From Paenibacillus caseinilyticus (GTDB lineage: Bacteria > Bacillota > Bacilli > Paenibacillales > NBRC-103111): a DNA stretch of 64,000 bases. Under the pieces are notes generated by a model that saw nothing but the letters and a program-made list of their open reading frames with translations, was not told the origin of the DNA and searched no databases. Every line of letters begins with the position of its first letter. Position 1 is the stretch's first letter. The translations under genes were made by a program, and so were the position numbers. This document shows positions 1-7,905 of the stretch, piece by piece. The stretch spans positions 27,167 to 91,166 of the forward strand of contig NZ_JAQAGY010000029.1 of the NCBI RefSeq assembly GCF_027533645.1, written 5' to 3'.

Positions 1-3000
1 CAGTTCGAGCTGAAGTTCGACAAGCCGGATGAGGTGGAGAATGTCGAGATTTATCTCGAAGGCCAGTCCGGGGAGCCGGTGAAGGCGGTCCGGGAAGGCG
101 GCATCTTCCGTGCTCTGACGCCGACCGATAAGGGGGCACTTGGCGCGATCTATGTGGATTATGACGTCAAGCCGAAGCCGTTCGTACTGGACGACAAGCA
201 GCCGACGCTGGAGGAACTCCGGGAGACGCTGCCGCCGGCCATGCGTGACTTTGTGGCCGAGGTGACCTCACCGTTCGAGCTCCAGGACGGCAAGTATGCA
301 GGTACGGTGCAGATGACCTTTCCGCAGCTGCCGGGCCTTAAGATTACGGAGAAGCTCAGCATTAGTCCGGACGCGAAATATACGGCTTCCCCGCAGGAGA
401 TCGAGCTGGCGCAGCGGTCCGGCCTGCCGATGCTGAACGGTTCGGTCCGCGTAACGGAGACGGGCGATGGGTTCAAGACCGTTACGTCAGGCTATATGCC
501 GATGAAGCTGCTGTTCCCAAGCGGCATACCCGGAAGCCTGAAGTCTGCCCTGGCCGCCAAGGTTCGCGCTCTGGCTGCAGATGAAGGCCCCGACTTCGGT
601 ACACTTGCAGACGTTTCGGTCGAAACGTATGTGCAGTACGGCGAAGGCGGCGAGGATGCCGGTACTGTCTACAAAATCAAGAAGCAGTATGAAGACAGCA
701 TGGAGTTCGCCGAGAAAATTAACAAGATTGCTTACAAAGTGGAAGCCAGCGGAATGGATTGCATCCAGGAGCTGCCGACTACCGTCAAGCAGGCGGGTAA
801 AGCACTGGTTGCCGTCGTAGGCGGCGAAATAGGGAAGGTCGCCCTCGGCGCTTGGACGGGAGCCATGGGTCTGACCGGACCGGGGGCGATTGCAGCCGCG
901 GGCGCGTCGGCCGTCATAGAAGACAAGATCGATAACTATGTTGACGAGCAGATTGACTCTATCGGAACTGGGTACAACCAATGCCGCGACGAAGACGAAG
1001 ACGAAAAGAAGAAACGCAAGCGCAAGAAAATCGCCCGTCTGCGCTGGATTTATGACCCAAGCGGATTTGTGTACGAGGCTGTCCCTGCCAACCGTCTGAG
1101 CGGTGTGAAGGCCACGGTACTGTATCAGCAGCCGGCCACCAAGGAGTGGGTCGTCTGGGATGCAGGCCCGTATGAGCAGGTGAATCCGCACAACACGGAT
1201 GATCAGGGGAAGTATGGCTGGGACGTTCCGGAAGGCAAGTGGAAGGTAGTCTGGGAGAAGGACGGCTACGAGACGAAGTCGAGTGCCGAGCTGGATGTCC
1301 CGCCTCCGCATACCGAAGTGAATGCCGGACTCGTATCTTATGCAGCGCCCAAAGTTCAATCGGTAACCGGTGTGAGCGGGTCTGCCGGCAGCTATGTGGA
1401 TATCGAGCTGAGCAAGTATGTCAAAGTAACGGATGCAGCGGCAGCGGCCCAAGCGATCACCGTGACGGGGCCGGATGGCCCGCTGGAAGGCAGTATATCC
1501 TTCGTACAGCCGGTCGATAATCCGGCGGATCCAGACGGAGCCGATCTCTCGAAGATCATCCGCTTCACTTCCAAGACCGCGCTGAAGCTTGGCGCAGGTT
1601 ACGGCGTGAAGGTAACCGCCGGCTTCCAGAGCTACGCAGGAGTCTGGATGACGGATACCCATACAGGCAGCTTCGAAGTGCGGGCGCTGGACGAAGAGGG
1701 GCCAACCGCTGCTGCCGATGAAGTGAGTGCGGAAGGCGAAGGCTCGATCCTCCGCATCACATTCAACGAGAAGCTCGGCGGGATCGTGGATGCGGCGAAG
1801 TTCACGCTGAACGGGAGCAGGGACCGCATCGTGTCTGCGGTGAAGGCGTTGAAGCCGAATCCGGCAGGTGAGCAGTTGTCCGCGGATGGAGAATACGAAC
1901 GAACGGTGGTTCTCACCTTGAGCGATCCGCTGGCTCCGGGAACCGAAGCCCAGCTCGGCATCTTGGCCGGAGCAGTCACGGATGCGGCTGGCAACGGAGC
2001 GGCAGAGAAGACGCTGAAGGCAGTGAATACGGCCGGCGCGTCCCGCAATGCGGCGCTCGCTTCGCTGGCTGTAGAGGAAGGTGCGCTAACACCGGCTTTT
2101 GACCCATCGGTACGGTCCTACAAGGTTCAGGTTCCTCAAGCGGCAGAGACAGTGACTCTGACAGCATCCCTGGCAGATGCGTCGGCCCGGCTGGTAATCG
2201 ACGGGACGGCGGCGGCGAACGGTGCACGCAGAACGGTACAGATTCCAAGCACGGGTTCCATCGCGGTTCGGGTAACCGCAGCGGACGGTGTGACTGTGCG
2301 GGAGTACAGCGTGGAGGTTGTCCGCGGGGCCACGGATCCGCTGGGAACCGAGGCGGCCTTGTCGGCGCTGGAGGTCACGCCGGGCACGCTGTCGCCGGTG
2401 TTTGATCCGGCAGTGGAGACGTACGCCGTCGAAGTCGCGGCGAATGCCACTGAGCTGCAGGTGACAGCGACGGCCAAAGATCCGCAGGCGAAGAGTGTGA
2501 GCATCGCCGGTGAAGCCGCCGTGAGCGGCACGGCCAAGACTGTGGCCATCCCGGCGGGAGGCCAGATCGAAGTCGTGGTCACCGCCGAGGACGGCGCAGC
2601 GAAGCGGACGTATAAGATTGCGGTGAACCGCGAGACGGATACGGGCGGCGGCAGCGGAGGAGATAACAGCGGGAATGGCGGCAGTACAGGATCCTCCGGC
2701 GGAGGATCCACGCCTCCAGCCCAGCCGGTACTGACGCAGGCAGAAGCGTTCACCAGCGCGAGCGGGGGTACTGGGCTCCGCATTACGCTGCGGAGCGATG
2801 CCATTGCCTCCGCCTTGCTGGCAGGAGCGGACGGGCAAAAGCAGCTGCTCGTCGAAGTGAAAGAGCAGGCGGAGGAATATGTGCTGCAGCTCTCGGCAGA
2901 CACGCTTGCGAAGCTGACGGAGAGCCATGCCGGCGTCGTCTTCCGGACGGCAGCTGGGCTGCAGGCCTCCATACCGCCGGCCCTGCTGGCCACGGTACAG

Positions 3001-3915
3001 CTGCCGGCAGGAGCTTATCTGAACTTCTCCCTGGGCGCGGTCTCCGCCGCCGAGCAGAAGGCAGTCTTTGCAGCAGCGGCCCGTCAGAGCGACGCGCTGC
3101 AGCCTTCCGGGCAAGCGGTGAAGGTTGCCTGGGAGATGGTGCACGAGCAGAAGGCAGCCCAGCTGGCCTTTGGTCATCCCGTGGTGGTGGAACTGCCGGT
3201 GGTGGAGAGCAGGCAGGAGGCGGTCTACCGGTATGACCCGGCAGACGCCAAGTGGGCCTTCGTCTGGAACCAGCAGCGGGTATCCGGCAGCAGGGCTGCC
3301 ATCGAGGCAGCTTCCTCCGGTACGTATGCAGTCATGGCCTATGCCGATCCATTCGGCGATACTACAGGACACTGGGCGTCAACCGATATTGGCTGGATGG
3401 CCCGCCGGCTGCTCGTCAGCGGAGCGGCTCCGGGAGCGTTCCACCCAGATCGACCGGTCACCCGGGCGGAGTTCGCCGCGCTGCTCGTCCGGGCACTGGA
3501 TCTGAAGCCGATAGCTGCACCAGGCTATCAAGGATTCAGCGATGTTCCGGAGGACGCATGGTATGCGGCTGATGTAAGAACAGCCGCGGAGGCAGGGCTG
3601 CTCCAGGGTGTTGCGGATCACCGCTTTGCGCCCGATGCATGGATCACCCGGGAGCAGATGGCGGTGCTGATCTGGCGGGCGAATCTGTACCTGCGGGAAG
3701 CCGCTCGGCAGCAGGAGGCAACAGCCGAAGCGCTGCAGCAGTTCAAAGACCAGGGAAGCATCTCCTCCTGGGCTGAAGCTGCCGCTGCCGCTGCGATGGA
3801 AGCCGGCCTGATCCAGGGCACCGCAGCGGATACGTTTGAGCCGCAAGGCTCAGCAACCCGTGCGCAGGCTGCCGTGATGATCAAGCGGCTGCTTCAGCTG
3901 GGGAGCGGACAATAA
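1..3915 (+). CDS. SLH-domain surface protein, 5' end outside window
   Basis: The frame is open from base 1, so the start and any signal peptide lie to the left; 1304 residues are visible. After an N-terminal region without recognisable fold there is a K/R cluster (KKKRKRKK, about residue 340), then a carboxypeptidase-regulatory-like beta domain (about 350-430), Ig-like segments resembling SbsA-type domains, and two consecutive cadherin-like beta-sandwich repeats (about 686-780 and 786-880; motifs FDPSVRSYKV and FDPAVETYAV). A Gly/Ser linker (about 881-905) leads to a further beta region and three SLH repeats at the C-terminus (about 1119-1295, with TRAEFAALLVRAL and TREQMAVLIW). SLH triplets bind pyruvylated secondary cell-wall polymer, so the protein is anchored at the cell surface. 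The specific role is unknown. A strong hairpin follows the stop. Confidence 0.9.
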   Translation, partial: QFELKFDKPDEVENVEIYLEGQSGEPVKAVREGGIFRALTPTDKGALGAIYVDYDVKPKPFVLDDKQPTLEELRETLPPAMRDFVAEVTSPFELQDGKYAGTVQMTFPQLPGLKITEKLSISPDAKYTASPQEIELAQRSGLPMLNGSVRVTETGDGFKTVTSGYMPMKLLFPSGIPGSLKSALAAKVRALAADEGPDFGTLADVSVETYVQYGEGGEDAGTVYKIKKQYEDSMEFAEKINKIAYKVEASGMDCIQELPTTVKQAGKALVAVVGGEIGKVALGAWTGAMGLTGPGAIAAAGASAVIEDKIDNYVDEQIDSIGTGYNQCRDEDEDEKKKRKRKKIARLRWIYDPSGFVYEAVPANRLSGVKATVLYQQPATKEWVVWDAGPYEQVNPHNTDDQGKYGWDVPEGKWKVVWEKDGYETKSSAELDVPPPHTEVNAGLVSYAAPKVQSVTGVSGSAGSYVDIELSKYVKVTDAAAAAQAITVTGPDGPLEGSISFVQPVDNPADPDGADLSKIIRFTSKTALKLGAGYGVKVTAGFQSYAGVWMTDTHTGSFEVRALDEEGPTAAADEVSAEGEGSILRITFNEKLGGIVDAAKFTLNGSRDRIVSAVKALKPNPAGEQLSADGEYERTVVLTLSDPLAPGTEAQLGILAGAVTDAAGNGAAEKTLKAVNTAGASRNAALASLAVEEGALTPAFDPSVRSYKVQVPQAAETVTLTASLADASARLVIDGTAAANGARRTVQIPSTGSIAVRVTAADGVTVREYSVEVVRGATDPLGTEAALSALEVTPGTLSPVFDPAVETYAVEVAANATELQVTATAKDPQAKSVSIAGEAAVSGTAKTVAIPAGGQIEVVVTAEDGAAKRTYKIAVNRETDTGGGSGGDNSGNGGSTGSSGGGSTPPAQPVLTQAEAFTSASGGTGLRITLRSDAIASALLAGADGQKQLLVEVKEQAEEYVLQLSADTLAKLTESHAGVVFRTAAGLQASIPPALLATVQLPAGAYLNFSLGAVSAAEQKAVFAAAARQSDALQPSGQAVKVAWEMVHEQKAAQLAFGHPVVVELPVVESRQEAVYRYDPADAKWAFVWNQQRVSGSRAAIEAASSGTYAVMAYADPFGDTTGHWASTDIGWMARRLLVSGAAPGAFHPDRPVTRAEFAALLVRALDLKPIAAPGYQGFSDVPEDAWYAADVRTAAEAGLLQGVADHRFAPDAWITREQMAVLIWRANLYLREAARQQEATAEALQQFKDQGSISSWAEAAAAAAMEAGLIQGTAADTFEPQGSATRAQAAVMIKRLLQLGSGQ

Positions 3916-3934
3916 ATAACACTGTGAAGGAATG

Positions 3935-3969
3935 ACAGCCGGGCAGGGACATATCCCCTGCCCGGCTGT
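3935..3969 (+). terminator. Hairpin terminator after the SLH protein gene
   Basis: A perfect 14-bp stem (ACAGCCGGGCAGGG paired with its complement) has a 7-nt loop and is followed by TTGTTGTTG. It closes the transcript of the SLH protein gene. The T tract is interrupted, so termination may be moderate. Confidence 0.7.
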
Positions 3970-4199
3970 TTGTTGTTGCCTTCGCGCGGCGCAAGCTTCA
4001 AGCCGCTGTTGGAGCGGTAAGGGGCAGCGCCTATTCGTATCCTGCCGCTGCCCCGGACCAGAATATTCCCCCCCATTTGAATAAAAATGCACGTTCCAAT
4101 ATTTTACATAATCTATTATGATGGATAGGAACCTGCCTGAAGAGGGCAGACAGGAAAGGGGGTTACATTACAAAATTACAGAATATGAAAATTAAGGGA

Positions 4200-4231
4200 T
4201 TGACTATGACACTAGTGTCATAGTTTACAAT
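4200..4231 (+). promoter_or_regulatory. MerR-type promoter with perfect 22-bp dyad operator
   Basis: A -35 box TTGACT (4200-4205) and a -10 box TACAAT (4226-4231) are 20 bp apart, the over-long spacer typical of MerR-controlled promoters. A perfect 22-bp palindrome at 4203-4224 (half-site ACTATGACACT) fills the spacer. MerR activators bind such a dyad and untwist the DNA to realign the two boxes. The promoter lies 25 bp before the merR-like start, so the regulator probably controls its own transcript and whatever is co-transcribed downstream. Confidence 0.85.
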
Positions 4232-4255
4232 TCAAAAGGCAGGGATAATGAAGCG

Positions 4256-4603
4256 ATGAAAATCAGTGAGCTGTCCGAAAAAACGGGTGTGAGTGTCCGG
4301 TGTCTGCGGCACTATGAACAAAAAGGGTTACTCACCTCGGACCGGCTGGAAAACAGGTACAGGCATTATGACGGGGCTGCCGTCGACCGTATCAAAACCA
4401 TTCAATTTTACTTGAGTCTCGGGTTCACGACCGAACAGATTGCCGGGTTCCTGAACTGCGTATTGAAGCACCAGGAGGCCTTCTGTACGGAAGTTAAGCC
4501 CCTGTACGAAAAGAAGATCCAGGCGTTGACTGTGGAAATCAAGCAGCTTCTGGAGCTGAAAGCGAGACTCGAAGAACGCTTCAGCCGGCTTGAAAGTTCC
4601 TAA
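4256..4603 (+). CDS. MerR family transcriptional regulator
   Basis: This 115-residue protein has the family layout: a winged helix-turn-helix (residues 1-70, beginning MKISELSEKTGVSVRCLRHY) and an antiparallel dimerisation helix (about 82-113). The start follows AGGGATAATGAAGCG. It carries Cys16, Cys68 and Cys77; the last two sit just ahead of the dimerisation helix, where MerR relatives place sensing cysteines, so a thiol, metal or electrophile signal is plausible (inference). There is no separate effector domain. It is the first gene behind the dyad promoter at 4200-4231, with two tRNA genes starting 41 bp after its stop and three same-strand genes beyond. The likely target is this cluster itself. 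Confidence 0.9.
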   Translation: MKISELSEKTGVSVRCLRHYEQKGLLTSDRLENRYRHYDGAAVDRIKTIQFYLSLGFTTEQIAGFLNCVLKHQEAFCTEVKPLYEKKIQALTVEIKQLLELKARLEERFSRLESS

Positions 4604-4644
4604 GCGATAGGCGCAGGATACACAGTAATATAGTACGGCACAAT

Positions 4645-4719
4645 GGCGGTGTAGCCAAGCGGTAAGGCGAAGGACCGCAAATCCTTGACCCCTCGGTTCG
4701 AATCCAGGCACCGCCTCCA
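4645..4719 (+). tRNA. tRNA-Cys(GCA), atypical copy 1 (C33)
   Basis: The cloverleaf is complete: acceptor GGCGGTG/CACCGCC, D arm GCC/GGC, anticodon stem AAGGA/TCCTT with loop CCGCAAA, T loop TTCGAAT, discriminator T and an encoded CCA. The anticodon is GCA, so by sequence it is cysteine-specific, and U73 and GCA are the main CysRS identity elements. Two features are abnormal. The base before the anticodon is C instead of the near-universal U33. The T stem CTCGG/CCAGG has a C-A mismatch, or pairs with a bulged C after a one-base slip. It lies 41 bp after the merR-like gene and looks co-transcribed. It may be poor in translation and serve another purpose (inference). Confidence 0.88.
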
Positions 4720-4747
4720 TTTTCCCCCGATGCGTTGATATGCCTAC

Positions 4748-4822
4748 GGCGGTATAGCCAAGCGGTAAGGCAAAGGACCGCAGATCCTTGACCCCTCGGT
4801 TCGAATCCAGGTACCGCCTCCA
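4748..4822 (+). tRNA. tRNA-Cys(GCA), atypical copy 2 (C33)
   Basis: This copy differs from copy 1 at only four positions. G7-C66 has become A7-T66, a compensatory change that keeps the acceptor pair. G26 has become A26. A37 has become G37, giving the loop CCGCAGA. C33, the disturbed T stem, anticodon GCA, discriminator T and encoded CCA are shared. The compensatory pair argues that both copies are under selection as folded tRNAs and are not decaying pseudogenes. The 28 bp to the next ATG hold only a ribosome binding site, which suggests that the tRNA and the next gene share a transcript. Confidence 0.88.
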
Positions 4823-4850
4823 ATTTTATAAACCAGAGGAGAGAAACTCC

Positions 4851-5738
4851 ATGGAAATGGTAGAGAAGGCAAAGAAGAAAGGATACCATCGGTTTGTTGG
4901 CTCGGAAGAGGAACTCTTGGAACTGCTTCGAAAAGAAGTGGCGAGTGCGGAGCAGCAGGAGTTGGTTATCATGGCCGGCCATTTTATGCTTTTCTTGGAT
5001 GAAGCTCAGGATTGTCTGGTACCCGGTGTGATGGAGGAGCAGAAAACCGACCTCATGAAGCAGCGGATCGCGAACCGGGTCGGTATATTCCCGGCTTACA
5101 CGTGGACCAAAGGCGCCGAACTCGCCAAAGAGTTCAGCGAACAATTCTCGGATATCAAGTTTCTTCTCCTTATTAACGACTGGCAGTATGTTCCTGAGAA
5201 AGGGACGGCTTCCGAGCTTCGCCAGCAATTCTACGAACGATTCTCCGAACTTCCTGCGGTTTACATAGAGACATTGCAAGACCAAGGCTTCGGTTCGGAA
5301 CACATGCTCTCGAGCCGAAAGCATCCCCTCGCCTTCCCTGAGACCTGGCTGAAATACAGATTCCAAAAAAGCGCCGATAAGCTCGTGAAAGACGGCAAGC
5401 TGGAAAAACGGATGGTGGCGGACCGCCCGACCCAATCCGAAGTCACATTCCTGGACGAGGAGGGAAATTACAAAACCTTGATTTCCTGCGGCATTACGGG
5501 CTGTGCGGGCGAAGTGACCGAGATGATCTCGGAAGTGCACAAAGCCGGCCATCGCCTTATGGTTGTCTTTGCTCCGGGCGAATGCTATCAACCGGTTCGT
5601 ACGGGAGTGGAAATCGCTTTGAATCTCTATGGGCTCAAGGACATGAAGATCATCATCGCGGACCCGGGCGGAAGCGGGGAGATGAGCACGGAAGAAATCT
5701 ACGAAAAGATGGTGAATTTCTCCGTATTCTACTCATAA
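4851..5738 (+). CDS. Uncharacterised protein downstream of the tRNA-Cys pair
   Basis: I do not recognise the family. The start ATG at 4851 has AGAGGAGAG 7 bp upstream; an in-frame codon inside the tRNA at 4788 is not credible. The product is 295 residues, soluble, without signal peptide or membrane segment. Alternating hydrophobic strands and amphipathic helices suggest an alpha/beta fold (strands near 37-48 VIMAGHFMLFL, 103-110 KFLLLIND, 235-241 RLMVVFA, 265-270 KIIIAD). It has four cysteines: C55, C213 and C218 (in ISCGITGCAGEV) and C245 (in APGECYQP). The last three lie in the most motif-like part and could be catalytic or bind a metal or persulfide. The position between tRNA-Cys genes and a cysteine desulfurase suggests a substrate such as Cys-tRNA, cysteine or a persulfide. 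It does not resemble cyclodipeptide synthases as I know them. Confidence 0.85.
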   Translation: MEMVEKAKKKGYHRFVGSEEELLELLRKEVASAEQQELVIMAGHFMLFLDEAQDCLVPGVMEEQKTDLMKQRIANRVGIFPAYTWTKGAELAKEFSEQFSDIKFLLLINDWQYVPEKGTASELRQQFYERFSELPAVYIETLQDQGFGSEHMLSSRKHPLAFPETWLKYRFQKSADKLVKDGKLEKRMVADRPTQSEVTFLDEEGNYKTLISCGITGCAGEVTEMISEVHKAGHRLMVVFAPGECYQPVRTGVEIALNLYGLKDMKIIIADPGGSGEMSTEEIYEKMVNFSVFYS

Positions 5739-5742
5739 GAGG

Positions 5743-5767
5743 AAGGGGCTGCCTACCGCAGCCCCTT
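5743..5767 (+). promoter_or_regulatory. Intercistronic stem-loop
   Basis: A perfect 10-bp stem AAGGGGCTGC/GCAGCCCCTT with a 5-nt loop sits between the unknown gene and the desulfurase gene. It is followed by CAAACC, not a T run, so it is more likely an mRNA-stabilising or processing hairpin, or a partial attenuator, than a full terminator. Confidence 0.5.
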
Positions 5768-5796
5768 CAAACCATTCGCGATTGGAGGGGAGATTC

Positions 5797-6945
5797 ATGT
5801 CCGTCATTTATTTGGACAACTGCGCTACCACACCCTGCCGCAGGGAGATCGCGGAGGCGATGACCGCCTATTTCTGTGAGGAGTTCGGCAATCCGTCGTC
5901 CCAGCATCTCCTCGGGAAGAAGGCGAAGCATGCGGTGAACGGAGCGCTGGCCAAGGTGGCCCGTTTCATCGGCGCCGAGCCGGATGAGATCGTATTGACC
6001 TCGGGGGCGACCGAGAGCAATAACCTGGCGCTGTTCGGGGTATTCGATGTCCACGAGAAGAGCCCGGTGAATGCGGTGTTCTGTCCGACCGACCACAAGT
6101 CGAGTCTGGATATCGCGAAGGAGCTGCAGCGCCGCGGCATCGGCGCCCGGTATGCGGAAGTGCAGCGCAACGGGCGCATCTGTCTGGATTCGCTGCAGCC
6201 TCTGATCGACGAGCATACCCGGATTCTCAGCATCGCCTATGTGAATTCGGAGGTCGGTACGATCCAGGAGATCGAGAAGATCGCGCGCCTCTGTGCGGAT
6301 CGCCACGTCATTCTCCATGTCGATGCCGTCCAGGCGGCAGGCAAGCTGGAGCTGAATGTGAAAGACTTGGGTATTGGGGCGCTGTCCCTCTCCGCCCACA
6401 AAATCTACGGCCCCAAAGGGATTGGGGCGCTGTACGTTGATCCTGAGGTGGCGCGGCGCATGAGGCCGATCCTCTTCGGCGGCGGGCAGAACCGGCTGCG
6501 GAGCGGAACCCTGCCGACACCGCTGATCGTAGGGCTCGGCATGGCCTGCGAGATGATCGGACGCGAGCTGGACGAGAACTATGAGGCCGCCGAACGGCTT
6601 AGGGATTACTTGGTTCATGCGCTGAGCCTGCACGTGGATGAGTTTGTACTGACGACGGACTGCACGGTGAGTGTGCCGTATATACTCAATGTGCAGTTCC
6701 CGGGCGTAAGTTCGGAGACCTTGGTAACCGGCCTTCGTGACGTCGCCCTGTCCTCGGGATCGGCGTGCAATTCGGCCAGCCTGGAGCCCTCGTATGTGCT
6801 GACGGCGATCGGACTGACGAAGGAGGAGGCGAACAGTTCTCTCCGGTTTTGTCTGCATCCCGGCCTCACCTTCGAGGATATCGACCGTGCGGTAGACAGC
6901 ATCGCGCGGAAGATTCACAGCATGAAATGCATCAGTACGTTTTGA
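5797..6945 (+). CDS. Cysteine desulfurase, IscS/NifS-like class V aminotransferase
   Basis: This is a PLP enzyme that removes sulfur from L-cysteine, giving alanine and an enzyme persulfide. The start is ATG 5797, preceded by GGAGGGG, not the in-frame TTG at 5782. The 382-residue length is normal. Motifs: N-terminal YLDNCATTP, TSGATESNN near residue 70, HVDAVQAAGKL, the PLP lysine K202 in SLSAHKIYGPKG, and the persulfide-forming C324 in SSGSACNSASLEPSYV, followed by a class I-like C-terminus (SLRFCLHPGLT). There is no scaffold or tRNA-thiolation partner (iscU, sufU, mnmA, thiI) next to it. Its neighbours are tRNA-Cys genes, an unknown protein and an exporter, which suggests a role other than housekeeping Fe-S supply. 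Confidence 0.93.
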   Translation: MSVIYLDNCATTPCRREIAEAMTAYFCEEFGNPSSQHLLGKKAKHAVNGALAKVARFIGAEPDEIVLTSGATESNNLALFGVFDVHEKSPVNAVFCPTDHKSSLDIAKELQRRGIGARYAEVQRNGRICLDSLQPLIDEHTRILSIAYVNSEVGTIQEIEKIARLCADRHVILHVDAVQAAGKLELNVKDLGIGALSLSAHKIYGPKGIGALYVDPEVARRMRPILFGGGQNRLRSGTLPTPLIVGLGMACEMIGRELDENYEAAERLRDYLVHALSLHVDEFVLTTDCTVSVPYILNVQFPGVSSETLVTGLRDVALSSGSACNSASLEPSYVLTAIGLTKEEANSSLRFCLHPGLTFEDIDRAVDSIARKIHSMKCISTF

Positions 6946-6960
6946 AGAAGGGAATACCCC

Positions 6961-7893
6961 ATGACGGACTATAAAGTAAACCCGTACTTGAAATTAACGC
7001 TGGCGATGTGCATGATCGGCAGTTTCATTGTGGTCAATAAGGTGCTTAGTTCCACGGTTCCCGTCTTCCTGGCTTCGGGTATCCGCCTGTTCATCGGTGC
7101 GCTGATCTTGGGAGCCCTGCTGTGGTATAAGGAGGGCGCCTTCCCCCGGCTGTCGCGCCGGGATTTCCTGATCGTATTCACACAGTCCTTCGTCGGGGTG
7201 TTTCTGTTCAGCTTCTGCTTGCTGTACGGGCTGCGATTCACGAGCGCGGTAGAGAGCGGGATCATCACGAGCACGACGCCGGCGGTGATCGGACTGATAT
7301 CGTTATTGTGCTTCAAAGAGAAACTATCCCCGCACCAGCTCAGCGGGATCTCGCTTGCCTTCGCCGGGGCCTTGGTCATCAACGTATTCGGCATCTTATC
7401 GGGCTCCCAGTGGAGCCTCTCTCTCTGGGGCAACCTGTTGATCTTCGGGGCGGTAGTCGGCGAAGCGGTATTCATGACGTTCGGCAAGCTTCTCTCGGCC
7501 GATCTCAGCCCCCTCGCTTCCGCTGCGATGACGAGCACGATCGGCTGCGTCCTGTTCCTCCCTTTTGCCGTGTACCAGGCCGCATCCTTCGATCTGCTGT
7601 CCGCCACCCCGTTGACATGGGGGCTTCTGGCCTATACGGGAGTTGGAGTCACCGTGTTCGCGGTACTTCTTCTGAACCAGGCCATGGTCCAGATTCCGGC
7701 AGGCTCGTCGGCGGTCTTCTCCGCGTTGATGCCGGTAAGCGCGGTTGTTCTCTCGTATGCCGTACTGCATGAACCGATTCATTGGTACCATCTCGTGGGG
7801 ATCGTGTTCGTGCTCGGGGGAATCTTCACGATTTCACGGAAGCGGAAAGCGGCCGCGGCGGGAGAGCGGGGGCAGGAATCGGTCCCGCTGTAA
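6961..7893 (+). CDS. EamA/DMT family transporter
   Basis: This 310-residue protein has about ten transmembrane helices in two EamA repeats, the standard drug/metabolite exporter fold. The second repeat contains TGVGVTVFAVLLLNQAM and ends in a K/R-rich cytoplasmic tail. The start lies 15 bp after the desulfurase stop, with GAAGGG upstream, so the two are probably translated from one message. The founding EamA (YdeD) of E. coli exports cysteine and O-acetylserine (known); export of cysteine, a thiol or a product of this cluster fits the context (inference). Substrates in this family cannot be read from sequence alone. Confidence 0.88.
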   Translation: MTDYKVNPYLKLTLAMCMIGSFIVVNKVLSSTVPVFLASGIRLFIGALILGALLWYKEGAFPRLSRRDFLIVFTQSFVGVFLFSFCLLYGLRFTSAVESGIITSTTPAVIGLISLLCFKEKLSPHQLSGISLAFAGALVINVFGILSGSQWSLSLWGNLLIFGAVVGEAVFMTFGKLLSADLSPLASAAMTSTIGCVLFLPFAVYQAASFDLLSATPLTWGLLAYTGVGVTVFAVLLLNQAMVQIPAGSSAVFSALMPVSAVVLSYAVLHEPIHWYHLVGIVFVLGGIFTISRKRKAAAAGERGQESVPL

Positions 7894-7905
7894 AGGAGGA
7901 ACTCC

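Noticed and set aside
2086..3372. Minus-strand reading frame (428 codons) in the SLH protein gene
   Set aside because: Shadow of a plus-strand gene with SLH and cadherin-like repeats.
4645..4822. Reading the tRNA-Cys pair as ordinary duplicates or pseudogenes
   Set aside because: Shared C33 and T-stem irregularity, plus a compensatory G7-C66 to A7-T66 change, fit neither simple duplication of a housekeeping tRNA nor decay.
4788..4850. Start of the unknown protein inside the second tRNA
   Set aside because: No ribosome binding site there; ATG 4851 has AGAGGAGAG at good distance.
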